The position numbers and the translations under genes were made by a program. The notes under the pieces were generated by a model, which was given only the letters and a program-made list of their open reading frames with translations, was not told the DNA's origin and searched no databases. 39,982 nucleotides of DNA from NCBI GenBank assembly GCA_027317185.1, contig DAHVFB010000019.1, positions 1 through 39,982 on the forward strand. Direction: 5' to 3'. This DNA is from Deltaproteobacteria bacterium. GTDB taxonomy: Bacteria; Desulfobacterota; Binatia; Binatales; Binataceae. Positions 33,177 through 39,982 of the stretch are shown here, one piece after another. The number at the start of each line of letters is the position of its first letter. Within the stretch, counting starts at the first letter, position 1.

Positions 33177-34441
33177 ATCAGACCTTACAGGGGTTGAGAA
33201 AGCCGGAGGAAGGTCGGCAACGGGTGTCGGTTGTGGCGAGCGCCTACCGGGTGGCCTGTTTTGTTACCCATCCGATCCAATATCAAGCGCCGCTCTTCAG
33301 ATATCTGGCGGCTGATCCGGGGATAGACCTGACCGTGTTCTTTATGAGCAGTGGATCGGTCGACGGTTACCTCGACCCCGGGTTTAAGACCTACGTGAAA
33401 TGGGACGTGCCACTACTCGATGGCTATCGGCATGTCTTCCTACCGGGCGCGGGCGAGCAACGGTCATTCTGGAAGCCATTGGTGCGCGGGATACGGCGCG
33501 AAATTGGCGCGGGGCAATTCGACGCGATCTGGGTCCATGGCTATGCCCATCTAGGATTATTGCGCGCGATCCTGGCCGCGAAGACGCTGGGAGTGAAAGT
33601 GCTCCTGCGTGGCGATTCGCAATTGATCGGCAACCCCGGTTCACCGGCGCGGCTGAGAATCAAGCGGGCGTTGCTCCCGCGTCTGTTCAAAATGATCGAT
33701 GGGTTTCTGGCGGTCGGCACCCGCAATCGCGAATACTATCTGAGCTATGGTGTCCCGCCGGAGCGCATCTTCACGATGCCCTACGCGGTCGATAACCACT
33801 TCTTTCGTGAGCAGGCCGCTAAGGCTGCATCTCACCGCGAACAATTGCGCGCGGAGATGGGCCTCGATTCCGGCCGGCCTATTATCCTCTATGCGTCAAA
33901 ACTACAAGCTCTGAAACGCCCCGGTGATCTGTTAGAGGCTTTTGCGCGCATCCTTTCCAGTCGCACGATCAGCCAGGTGCCTTACCTCGTCTTCATCGGT
34001 GACGGCGATGAGCGAGCAGCGTTGGAGTCGCGCGTGCGGCAATTGCCGCCTGGCTCGGTGAAATTCCTCGGTTTTCGGAATCAGACCGAGTTGCCCGCAT
34101 TTTTCGATCTCTGCGATGTTTTCGTGCTGCCATCGGGGCGCGACGCGTGGGGTTTGATCATCAACGAAGTGATGAACGCGGCGCGGCCGGTGATCGCGAC
34201 TGACTGCTGCGGCGCATCGCCGGACCTGATCGCCGACGGGGTGAATGGATTCGTATATCCGGCCGGCGACATTGAAGCGCTGTGCGACCGATTGGTCCGC
34301 GTTTTGCGCGACCCGCAAACGGCTCGGCGGATGGGCGCTGAGAGCCGGGCGCGGATCGCGCGATGGGACTTCGCCGCCGATCGCGATGGCCTGTTGAATG
34401 CGCTGGCGTGCATCACTCCCCCGTCACGTTTGAGCACGTAG
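33167..34441 (+). CDS. Glycosyltransferase family 4
   Basis: A 424-residue GT4 enzyme. The N-terminal acceptor domain has VACFVTHPIQYQAPLFRYLAA and FDAIWVHGYAHLGLLRAI. The donor domain has PIILYASKLQALKRPGDLLEAF, LVFIGDGDERAALE and KFLGFRNQTELPAFFDLCDVFVLPS followed by DAWGLIINEVMNAARPVIA. The usual E-x7-E becomes D-x7-E here. The gene overlaps the previous one by 10 bases. Its last 30 codons lie within an 89-base sequence repeated exactly at 35180-35268 beyond the next gene. Confidence 0.88.
   Translation: MSVNQTLQGLRKPEEGRQRVSVVASAYRVACFVTHPIQYQAPLFRYLAADPGIDLTVFFMSSGSVDGYLDPGFKTYVKWDVPLLDGYRHVFLPGAGEQRSFWKPLVRGIRREIGAGQFDAIWVHGYAHLGLLRAILAAKTLGVKVLLRGDSQLIGNPGSPARLRIKRALLPRLFKMIDGFLAVGTRNREYYLSYGVPPERIFTMPYAVDNHFFREQAAKAASHREQLRAEMGLDSGRPIILYASKLQALKRPGDLLEAFARILSSRTISQVPYLVFIGDGDERAALESRVRQLPPGSVKFLGFRNQTELPAFFDLCDVFVLPSGRDAWGLIINEVMNAARPVIATDCCGASPDLIADGVNGFVYPAGDIEALCDRLVRVLRDPQTARRMGAESRARIARWDFAADRDGLLNALACITPPSRLST
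34329..34417. repeat. 89-bp direct repeat, copy 1
   Basis: This stretch, inside the 3' end of the GT4 gene, is identical base for base to 35180-35268. The copies are in the same direction, 851 bases apart, and enclose the methyltransferase gene at 34457-35170. Confidence 0.97.
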
Positions 34442-34456
34442 CAAGGGAAACTGAAG

Positions 34457-35170
34457 ATGGACACCGTCTCACGTCTGAAAGAGAGGTTCTATCCCAACGG
34501 CTATCGCAGCGGCACGCTCGCGTTCTACGGGTGGGTGAACGAGTACCTCTCCGCCGACACGCGGCTGCTCAACCTCGGCGCGGGACCGCCAACGAACAGC
34601 CTGATCAGAAATCTTCACGGCCGTGTCGGTTATCTGGCGGCCGCCGACGTCGATCCAGTGATCATGACGAATACCGAAGCAGACCAGAGACTGCTGATTG
34701 AAAATGGTCATATTCCAGCACCCGACCAGGATTTCGATCTGGTCCTGAGTGACTTTGTGCTCGAACATGTCGAAGCGCCCGAACAGTTCCTACTGGAGGT
34801 GTTCCGCGTTCTGAAGCAAGGTGGCTGCTTTTTTTTTCGCACGCCGAATCGGCTCCATTATGTGGCGATTATCGCTCGGCTGTTACCGCATTTTACACAT
34901 GGGATTGCCAATCGAGCGCGGCGTCTGGCCGTCGATGCGCACGAGCCCTGGCCGACCTACTACAGGCTGAACGCCGTAGGGGAAATTCGTCACGCTGCGC
35001 ACCAGGCGGGCTTCTCCAAATTCGAATGCCGGATGTTTGAGGCGGAGCCTTCCTACCTCGTCTTCAACCCGGCGACTTTTATGCTGGGTGTCGCCTACGA
35101 ACGGCTGGTAAATCGGTTCGAATTCCTGAGCCGATGCAGAGCGAACATATTCGGGCGGCTGGTTAAATGA
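34457..35170 (+). CDS. Class I SAM-dependent methyltransferase bracketed by direct repeats
   Basis: A 237-residue methyltransferase of the type-11 group. Motif I is LLNLGAGPPTNSLI near residue 35, the acidic strand end AAADVDP follows, DLVLSDFVLEHVEAPEQFL is motif II, and VFRVLKQGGCFFFRTPNRL is the motif III region. The C-terminal half contains basic and aromatic residues for the acceptor. It likely methylates a sugar or lipid-linked intermediate of the polysaccharide; the target is unknown. The gene lies exactly between two copies of an 89-base repeat, so it may be a later insertion in the locus. Confidence 0.85.
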   Translation: MDTVSRLKERFYPNGYRSGTLAFYGWVNEYLSADTRLLNLGAGPPTNSLIRNLHGRVGYLAAADVDPVIMTNTEADQRLLIENGHIPAPDQDFDLVLSDFVLEHVEAPEQFLLEVFRVLKQGGCFFFRTPNRLHYVAIIARLLPHFTHGIANRARRLAVDAHEPWPTYYRLNAVGEIRHAAHQAGFSKFECRMFEAEPSYLVFNPATFMLGVAYERLVNRFEFLSRCRANIFGRLVK

Positions 35171-35283
35171 GCGTTTTCGGGATGGGCGCTGAGAGCCGGG
35201 CGCGGATCGCGCGATGGGACTTCGCCGCCGATCGCGATGGCCTGTTGAATGCGCTGGCGTGCATCACTTCCCGCCAGGGCTGA
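35167..35283 (+). pseudogene. Duplicated C-terminal remnant of the GT4 gene
   Basis: An open frame of 38 codons starts at ATG 35167, overlapping the methyltransferase stop (ATGA), and ends at TGA 35283. After MSVFG it repeats the tail of the upstream GT4 protein (MGAESRARIARWDF, AADRDGLLNALACIT) and then diverges. It is read in the same frame as in the intact gene, so it is most simply the surviving end of a duplicated glycosyltransferase gene. Confidence 0.8.
35180..35268. repeat. 89-bp direct repeat, copy 2
   Basis: Identical to 34329-34417, in the same orientation. It lies between the methyltransferase stop and the start of the next glycosyltransferase. Just after the repeat the two copies resemble each other only loosely. 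Confidence 0.97.
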
Positions 35284-35305
35284 TCGATCCGCATTAACGC
35301 TTCCT

Positions 35306-36511
35306 ATGAATGCTGCGAGACAGGAAAACGGAGTTGCCGAGGGTGAACGAGCTCGCTTGCGGGTGCTGCATGTGGCGCCATCATTCTGGCCGGCGTTAAG
35401 CTATGGCGGTCCGACTGAATCCACCTATCAGCTTTGCCGCCATCTGGCGCAGGCGGGGTGCGAAGTGACGGTGCTCACCACCGATAGCGATGGTCTCGGC
35501 CGCCGATCGGTGGTCGATACCACGGCCGAGGTGGCTTTCGAGGAGCGCATGCGGGTGCGCTATTGCCGCAAGCTGATGCGGCATTCGGTCTCGCCGGTTT
35601 TGCTCTCAAATATTTCGAAGTATGTTGCCGATGCGCACGTAGTGCATCTGACCGGCGTCTATAATTTCACCACTTTTCCAACGCTTGCGGCCTGCCGCCG
35701 TTTTGGCAAACCGCTCGTGTGGTCGCCGCGGGGATCTTTGCAACTGTGGCCCGGAAGGCGGCGGACGACCGCCAAGCATCTGTGGGATCGGATGTGCGGG
35801 AAGATCGCGCCAAAACAGATCGTCGGGCATGTCACTTCGCGGGCCGAGGCCGATTCGATCAAATCGCGATGGCCCTGGATGCCGATCAGCCTGATTTCCA
35901 ACGGCGTCGCGATTCCCGAAAAGCCGCCGGCGCGCCGCCCTCGCGGTGAATCCCTGCGGCTGCTGTATATCGGACGACTTGATCCAAAAAAAGGAATCGA
36001 GAATTTGCTCGAGGCGTGCGCGCTACTGGCGCGGGATGGCTTCGTGGAGTGGTTGCTGACGGTTGCCGGCGGCGGCTCCCGCTACGCGGTGGCGCTTCGC
36101 GATCGCATCGCGGAATGCGGTCTCACGCAAAAGGTGACGATGGCCGGTCCGGTGCATGGCGAGCAGAAGGAAGTAGCCTTCGCGGAGGCGGACGTGGTGG
36201 TGATGCCCTCGTACGTCGAGAACTTCGGTATCGCGGCCGCTGAGGCGTTGGCGCGCGAGCGTCCAGTGATCGCCAGCCGCGGCACTCCATGGCGGGAGGT
36301 CGAAGAGATCGGCTGCGGTTTGTGGGTCGAGAATGATCCTCGATCGCTGGCCGATGCCATCCGCCGCATCGCTGCGATGCCGCTCGACGAGATGGGACGG
36401 CGCGGGCGGCGCTGGATGATGGATAAGTTTGCATGGCCCTTGATCGCCGATCAGATGCGGGAATGTTACCAAGCTACAATCCGTAAGTCGCAGACCCAGC
36501 CAAGTCCGTGA
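35306..36511 (+). CDS. Glycosyltransferase family 4
   Basis: A 401-residue GT4 enzyme. The acceptor domain starts LRVLHVAPSFWPALSYGGPTEST (the Gly-rich loop after beta-1), with EVTVLTTDSDG next. The donor domain has LRLLYIGRLDPKKGIENLLEA and the E-x7-E motif in VENFGIAAAEALARERPVIA, with the acidic pair intact. ATG 35306 is chosen because the in-frame ATG at 35249 lies inside the duplicated GT4 remnant. There is no strong ribosome site ahead of it. It transfers a sugar from a nucleotide donor to the growing repeat unit; the sugar cannot be named. Confidence 0.9.
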   Translation: MNAARQENGVAEGERARLRVLHVAPSFWPALSYGGPTESTYQLCRHLAQAGCEVTVLTTDSDGLGRRSVVDTTAEVAFEERMRVRYCRKLMRHSVSPVLLSNISKYVADAHVVHLTGVYNFTTFPTLAACRRFGKPLVWSPRGSLQLWPGRRRTTAKHLWDRMCGKIAPKQIVGHVTSRAEADSIKSRWPWMPISLISNGVAIPEKPPARRPRGESLRLLYIGRLDPKKGIENLLEACALLARDGFVEWLLTVAGGGSRYAVALRDRIAECGLTQKVTMAGPVHGEQKEVAFAEADVVVMPSYVENFGIAAAEALARERPVIASRGTPWREVEEIGCGLWVENDPRSLADAIRRIAAMPLDEMGRRGRRWMMDKFAWPLIADQMRECYQATIRKSQTQPSP

Positions 36512-36532
36512 CGTGGGTATCGCTTTCATTGC

Positions 36533-37468
36533 ATGGATAACCAGAAATCATCGAAGCTGCTTTCGGTCGTGATTCTCACGCACAACGAAGAGCCGAATTT
36601 GGCGGTCTGCCTGAGCAGCCTTGAGGGTCTGAGCGCCGAGATCTTCGTGGTTGATTCGGGCAGCGTGGACCGGACGGCGGAGATCGCGCGCGGTTTCGGC
36701 GCGCGGGTGGTGGAGCATCCTTTCGTCAATTATGCGGCGCAACTCAATTGGGCGCTGGACAATCTGCCGATCCGCACGCCATGGGTGATGCGCCTTGACG
36801 CCGACGAGCGGCTCACTCCCGAACTGGCTGCCGAGCTGCAGTCAGCTTTGCCGGAAGCTCCGGCTGACGTGAGCGCGTTCATGATGAAGCGCCGGGTCTA
36901 TTTTTGGGGGCGATGGATTCGGCATGGCGGCTACTACCCAACCTGGCTGCTGAGGGTATGGCGGCATCGACAGGCGCGCTGCGAAGAACGCTGGATGGAC
37001 GAGCATATGATCGTGCTTGCGGGTCAAACTCTGCGCCTCGGGAATGATTTTATAGACGAGAATCGTAAGGGCCTCGGCTTCTGGACCGGCAAGCATAACC
37101 GGTACGCAGACCGGGAGGTGGCCGATCTCACAGCGAGCGGATTGCTATCGAGCGCGCCGGGACTTCCTGATCAGATGGGTCGGCGGCGATGGTTCAAACA
37201 GAATTTTTACGGCCGGTTGCCGCTGTTTTGGCGCGCCTTTTTTTATTGGTTCTTCCGCTATTTCATTCTGCTCGGATTTCTCGATGGTAAGCCGGGGCTG
37301 GTTTTCCATTTTCTGCAGGGGTTCTGGTACCGCTTTCTGGTTGACGCGAAACTTTATGAAAGCGGCCTGCCGCGCAATGCCACCGGGGGCGCCGGAGTGC
37401 ATATGGCCGAAAACGGCTGGGATCATGCGGAAGCCGGGCGGCGGGAGGTCGGGAGCGCGGATAACTGA
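36533..37468 (+). CDS. Glycosyltransferase family 2
   Basis: A 311-residue GT-A glycosyltransferase. It starts LLSVVILTHNEEPNLAVCLSSL, with FVVDSGSVDRTAEIA and the metal-binding DxD in MRLDADERL. The aromatic stretch FFYWFFRYFILLGFLDG near residues 240-260 is a hydrophobic patch that may hold it at the membrane, as in WaaE/KdtX-like enzymes. Its stop overlaps the next start (TGATG), so it is coupled to the acetyltransferase gene. The sugar is unknown. Confidence 0.9.
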   Translation: MDNQKSSKLLSVVILTHNEEPNLAVCLSSLEGLSAEIFVVDSGSVDRTAEIARGFGARVVEHPFVNYAAQLNWALDNLPIRTPWVMRLDADERLTPELAAELQSALPEAPADVSAFMMKRRVYFWGRWIRHGGYYPTWLLRVWRHRQARCEERWMDEHMIVLAGQTLRLGNDFIDENRKGLGFWTGKHNRYADREVADLTASGLLSSAPGLPDQMGRRRWFKQNFYGRLPLFWRAFFYWFFRYFILLGFLDGKPGLVFHFLQGFWYRFLVDAKLYESGLPRNATGGAGVHMAENGWDHAEAGRREVGSADN

Positions 37469-38007
37469 TGCGGCTCGATCGCTTCGCCAATGGAGATTTT
37501 GAACGTGGGCGCCCATGGTGGACCGAGGCGCTATGGCTGATAGTGCAGGCGCTGTTGGTGGAATCGTGGCTGCCGGGATCGGCTCACCGGATCAAGCTGC
37601 TCAGGTTATTCGGCGCGCAGATCGGACAGGGAGTCGCGATCAAGCCGCATGTCCGGATCAAGTTCCCATGGCGTTTGGAAGTTGGCGATTACTCGTGGCT
37701 CGGCGAGGGAGTATGGATCGACAACCTCGCGACGGTCACGATCGGATCCCACTGCTGTTTGTCACAAGGCGTTTATCTCTGCACCGGCAACCATAATTGG
37801 TCAGCCGAGACCTTCGACCTGATAACCCACCCAATAGTGCTGGAAGATCAAGTGTGGCTGTGCGCGCGTTCGTCGGTGGGGCCGGGGGTGCGAGCGGGTC
37901 AAGGTGCGGTGCTCACGCTGGGCAGCGTCGCACAGACCGAACTGTCGGCATGGCGAATACATAGCGGCAATCCCGCTGTAGCGATCAATGATCGACGCAC
38001 GAAGTAG
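37468..38007 (+). CDS. WcaF-like acetyltransferase (left-handed beta-helix)
   Basis: A 179-residue hexapeptide-repeat acetyltransferase of the colanic acid WcaF type. The N-terminus has the WcaF-like lead-in (RPWWTEALWLIVQALLVES, then LLRLFGAQIGQGVAIKPHVRI). The beta-helix coils follow (LEVGDYSWLGEGVWIDNLATVTIGSHCCLS), with the catalytic-type His in CTGNHNW. It O-acetylates a sugar of the polysaccharide using acetyl-CoA. ATG 37468 shares its A with the TGA of the GT2 gene. Confidence 0.88.
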   Translation: MRLDRFANGDFERGRPWWTEALWLIVQALLVESWLPGSAHRIKLLRLFGAQIGQGVAIKPHVRIKFPWRLEVGDYSWLGEGVWIDNLATVTIGSHCCLSQGVYLCTGNHNWSAETFDLITHPIVLEDQVWLCARSSVGPGVRAGQGAVLTLGSVAQTELSAWRIHSGNPAVAINDRRTK

Positions 38008-38148
38008 ACGGCCCGAAGGGCAAAAATCGGTGCATGATCAAAACAGGACAACGGGTCCGAACCTCGGTGCGGCGCAACGCCCGGGTAGGACAACCGATCG
38101 CGTCGCGCGGATAGGTCGGCGGCATAACAGGAGAAAGCTACGCATTTA

Positions 38149-39351
38149 TTGTTCCTGAACCGGTCGTTTTGGCCCGACCTTGAGGCCACCGGTCAATTAC
38201 TGACTGAGTTGTGCGAGGACCTTTCGGCGGAACACGAGGTCACCTTTATCGCGGGGCGTTCGTACCATGTGCGCTCCAGCGGCGCGCGGCTGATTTCGCG
38301 CGAGTCGCACAACCGCGTCACTATCCTGCGAACGTGGGGCACGCGGCTTTCAAAGCGCAGACTGCCGGCGCGGCTACTCAATCTCGGCACCTATTACGCG
38401 CTGGCCGCAATCGCGGCACTGGGGATGAAGCGGCCCGATATCGTGATTGCCGAAACCGATCCGCCGCTGCTGGGCGTGCTCGGCGCGATGCTCAAGTGGC
38501 GCTGGAAGTGCCGCCTGGTCTACCACGTCCAGGATCTTTATCCCGATATCGCCATCGCCAACGGGGGCTTGAAGAGCCGGCTGCTGCTGAGTCTGCTGGA
38601 TCGCGCCAACCGGTTGGCATTTGAAAAATCCGATCGCATCATCGTGCTGGGCGATGACATGCGCGAGCGCATCCTTGCCAAAGGGGTGACGCCGGACAGG
38701 GTTTCAATCGTAACGGGGTGGGTGGATACCCGCGATATCCGTCCCCTCCCGATAAATCGCTTCCGCCGCGAACTGGGCGATCGTTTCGTCGTGATGTATT
38801 CCGGCAACCTCGGACTGTCGCAGCAACTCGAAACGGTTCTCGATAGCGCGGCAAAGCTGCGCGACGATCAGCGAATATTGTTCCTGTTCGTTGGCGAGGG
38901 CGCGCGCAAACAATGGCTGATTGATCGCGCGCGCCAGCTCGGATTATCGAATGTGCAGTTCACGCCCTATCGGCCGCGGGAAGAACTGTCGGAATCTCTC
39001 AGCGCAGCCGATCTCCACCTGATTCCGCTGCTACCCGGCGCGGCGGGATGTATCGTGCCGAGTAAAATTTACGGGATACTCGCCGCGGGACGGCCCTTTG
39101 TCGCGATCATGGAGGATCGCGCCGCGATCGCCAGGCTCGCCCGCGAACACTCAGTGGGATACGTGGTGAATCCCGGTGATGCAGCGGGGCTCGCGTCCAC
39201 GATCGTGGCTGCGGTAGAGGCTCCTGATGAACTAACCGCAATGGGATCGCGGGCGCGGCAACTGGCCGAAAGCCGCTTTGATCGCGCCGTAACCACGCGC
39301 AACTTCGCCGAGGTGCTCAGCGCGCTGATGAAGCCGGCAGCCGCAGCATAG
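38149..39351 (+). CDS. Glycosyltransferase family 4 (WbuB-like)
   Basis: A 400-residue GT4 enzyme counted from TTG 38149. The N-terminus FLNRSFWPDLEATGQLLTEL matches the family only if a few residues (HLL) precede it. AGGAG at 38129-38133 is too far from TTG 38149 but ideally placed for an in-frame ACG at 38140, which may be the real start or an error for ATG. The protein has the WbuB-type acceptor domain (IVIAETDPPLLGVLGAM, LVYHVQDLYPDIAIANG) and donor domain (FVVMYSGNLGLSQQLETVLDSA, ILFLFVGEGARKQWL, VPSKIYGILAAGRPFVAI). It follows a 140-base gap, so it may have its own promoter. Confidence 0.87.
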   Translation: MFLNRSFWPDLEATGQLLTELCEDLSAEHEVTFIAGRSYHVRSSGARLISRESHNRVTILRTWGTRLSKRRLPARLLNLGTYYALAAIAALGMKRPDIVIAETDPPLLGVLGAMLKWRWKCRLVYHVQDLYPDIAIANGGLKSRLLLSLLDRANRLAFEKSDRIIVLGDDMRERILAKGVTPDRVSIVTGWVDTRDIRPLPINRFRRELGDRFVVMYSGNLGLSQQLETVLDSAAKLRDDQRILFLFVGEGARKQWLIDRARQLGLSNVQFTPYRPREELSESLSAADLHLIPLLPGAAGCIVPSKIYGILAAGRPFVAIMEDRAAIARLAREHSVGYVVNPGDAAGLASTIVAAVEAPDELTAMGSRARQLAESRFDRAVTTRNFAEVLSALMKPAAAA

Positions 39352-39611
39352 CCCGCGGGACTATCGTTCATTTTATTACCCTAGACTACACTAGCCTCCA
39401 GTATACCATCGAACCCTATCTTTGTGCTAAGCTCTCGTTAATTAGTCATATGCAGGCACAATCTCGACAAATCTACTAGTTTTGAGTTTGGACACATCTA
39501 GTTGTTTCATGCTACGCTTCGACGCGTAGATCGTTTGCGCCGAAATCGTGGGTGCGCACGCCGTCGAACCATTTTTGAGATGACGATCACGTTGTATTTG
39601 TGACCACCGCC

Positions 39612-39982
39612 ATGTTGCTAATGTCGAACACTTATTGCTGGCTACCGCTGACAGCTTTTTTATTTACGGTGGCGACGATGCCGGCCGTCAAGTGGCTGGC
39701 GGTACGGTTCGAAATCGTTGCCGCTCCGGCCGCGACCGTGCTGGACAGCTCGATGCGTCGGCGGACAATTCCTCTGCTAGGCGGAACCGCGATCGTGATC
39801 GCGCTGCTGGCAACGCTGGCTTTGGCGGGCGATCTACCGTTGTGGCTGGCGGTTGGATCCATTGGTTTATTCGCGATCGGATTGGTCGATGACATCAAGG
39901 TCTTGAAGCCGCGGCAAAAGTTGTTCGGGCAAATCATAACGATCATAGCGGTGGTGATCCTGAGCCGGCATCCGGCCTTCAC
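39612..39982 (+). CDS. WecA/MraY-family glycosyl-1-phosphate transferase (partial, runs off edge)
   Basis: The frame from ATG 39612 is open to the window end (123 codons). Hydrophobic segments alternate with short polar loops (CWLPLTAFLFTVATMPAVKWLA, GTAIVIALLATLALAG, WLAVGSIGLFAIGLV). The family marks are PLLGGTAI after the first loop and the cytoplasmic VDDIKVLKPRQKLFGQ with the adjacent Asp pair. These enzymes add a sugar-1-phosphate to undecaprenyl phosphate, starting the lipid-linked repeat unit, so this would be the initiating enzyme of the locus. ATG 39621 is an alternative start; no clear ribosome site precedes either. Confidence 0.85.
   Translation, partial: MLLMSNTYCWLPLTAFLFTVATMPAVKWLAVRFEIVAAPAATVLDSSMRRRTIPLLGGTAIVIALLATLALAGDLPLWLAVGSIGLFAIGLVDDIKVLKPRQKLFGQIITIIAVVILSRHPAF

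Noticed and set aside
34329-35268. The two 89-bp repeats as ends of a mobile element
   Set aside because: They are direct repeats made of glycosyltransferase coding sequence, with no transposase between or beside them and no terminal inverted repeats; a gene-end duplication explains them better.
38011-38021. A hairpin (GCCC-GAA-GGGC followed by AAAAA) after the acetyltransferase gene
   Set aside because: The stem is only 4 bp and the following run is A rather than T, so it is not a credible terminator on this strand.
1-39982. tRNA, rRNA, CRISPR array, insertion sequence or prophage in the window
   Set aside because: None was recognised by eye: no clustered repeats with spacers, no transposase or integrase-like protein, no tRNA-like conserved blocks. 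A covariance-model tRNA scan would be needed to exclude tRNAs fully.

Overview
This window looks like chromosome from a GC-rich, double-membraned bacterium. The supports are an outer-membrane capsule assembly protein (Wzi type), a Wza/SLBB export protein, lipoprotein and Sec signal peptides, and a proton-pumping type NADH dehydrogenase. The gene mix (ring-hydroxylating dioxygenase, metal-dependent amidohydrolase, rubrerythrin/DUF3501 operon, Wzx/Wzy polysaccharide locus) fits an uncultured soil or aquatic lineage close to the old Deltaproteobacteria, possibly Binatota. That placement is inference from gene content, not a computed phylogeny.

Region 1 (1-5265) is catabolic and accessory. It holds the last codons of an upstream gene, the small subunit of an aromatic-ring-hydroxylating dioxygenase, an unknown lipoprotein, an HSL-type alpha/beta hydrolase, an amidohydrolase-2 family protein and a HigA-type antitoxin with no adjacent toxin. 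A D-2-hydroxyacid dehydrogenase follows on the minus strand.

Region 2 (5230-6183) is a compact unit. A secreted His/Trp-rich repeat protein has an exact TATAAT -10 box, a strong Shine-Dalgarno and a textbook terminator. A 41-residue single-pass membrane protein on the other strand has its own terminator, and the two terminators face each other.

Region 3 (6454-13262, minus strand) is a respiratory complex I operon in the order nuoB-G-I-C-D-EF plus an unknown 135-residue protein. It carries all seven hydrophilic (peripheral arm) subunits and none of the seven membrane subunits, and NuoE and NuoF are fused.

Region 4 (13588-16168) has a lower-GC, imported feel. It contains a TaqI/Eco57I-like adenine methyltransferase, what looks like the broken tail of its restriction enzyme, and a divergent DUF5677-like gene.

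Region 5 (16358-19509) is an oxidative-stress operon: a Fur/PerR-family regulator behind a likely self-operator, rubrerythrin, a GlpC/HdrD-like iron-sulfur protein and DUF3501.

Region 6 (19510-39982) is a long Wzx/Wzy-dependent polysaccharide locus headed by a NusG/RfaH-like antiterminator after a 400-base leader. It encodes export and assembly proteins (SLBB/Wza, lytic transglycosylase, Wzi, Wzz), the Wzy-like polymerase, Wzx flippase, six glycosyltransferases, two methyltransferases, a WcaF-like acetyltransferase and, running off the right edge, a WecA/MraY-family initiating transferase. An 89-base exact direct repeat brackets one methyltransferase gene. No tRNA, rRNA, CRISPR array or insertion sequence was recognised. 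I see no wholly new system; the most unusual items are the peripheral-arm-only complex I operon, the His/Trp-rich protein with its small membrane neighbour, and the repeat-bracketed methyltransferase.
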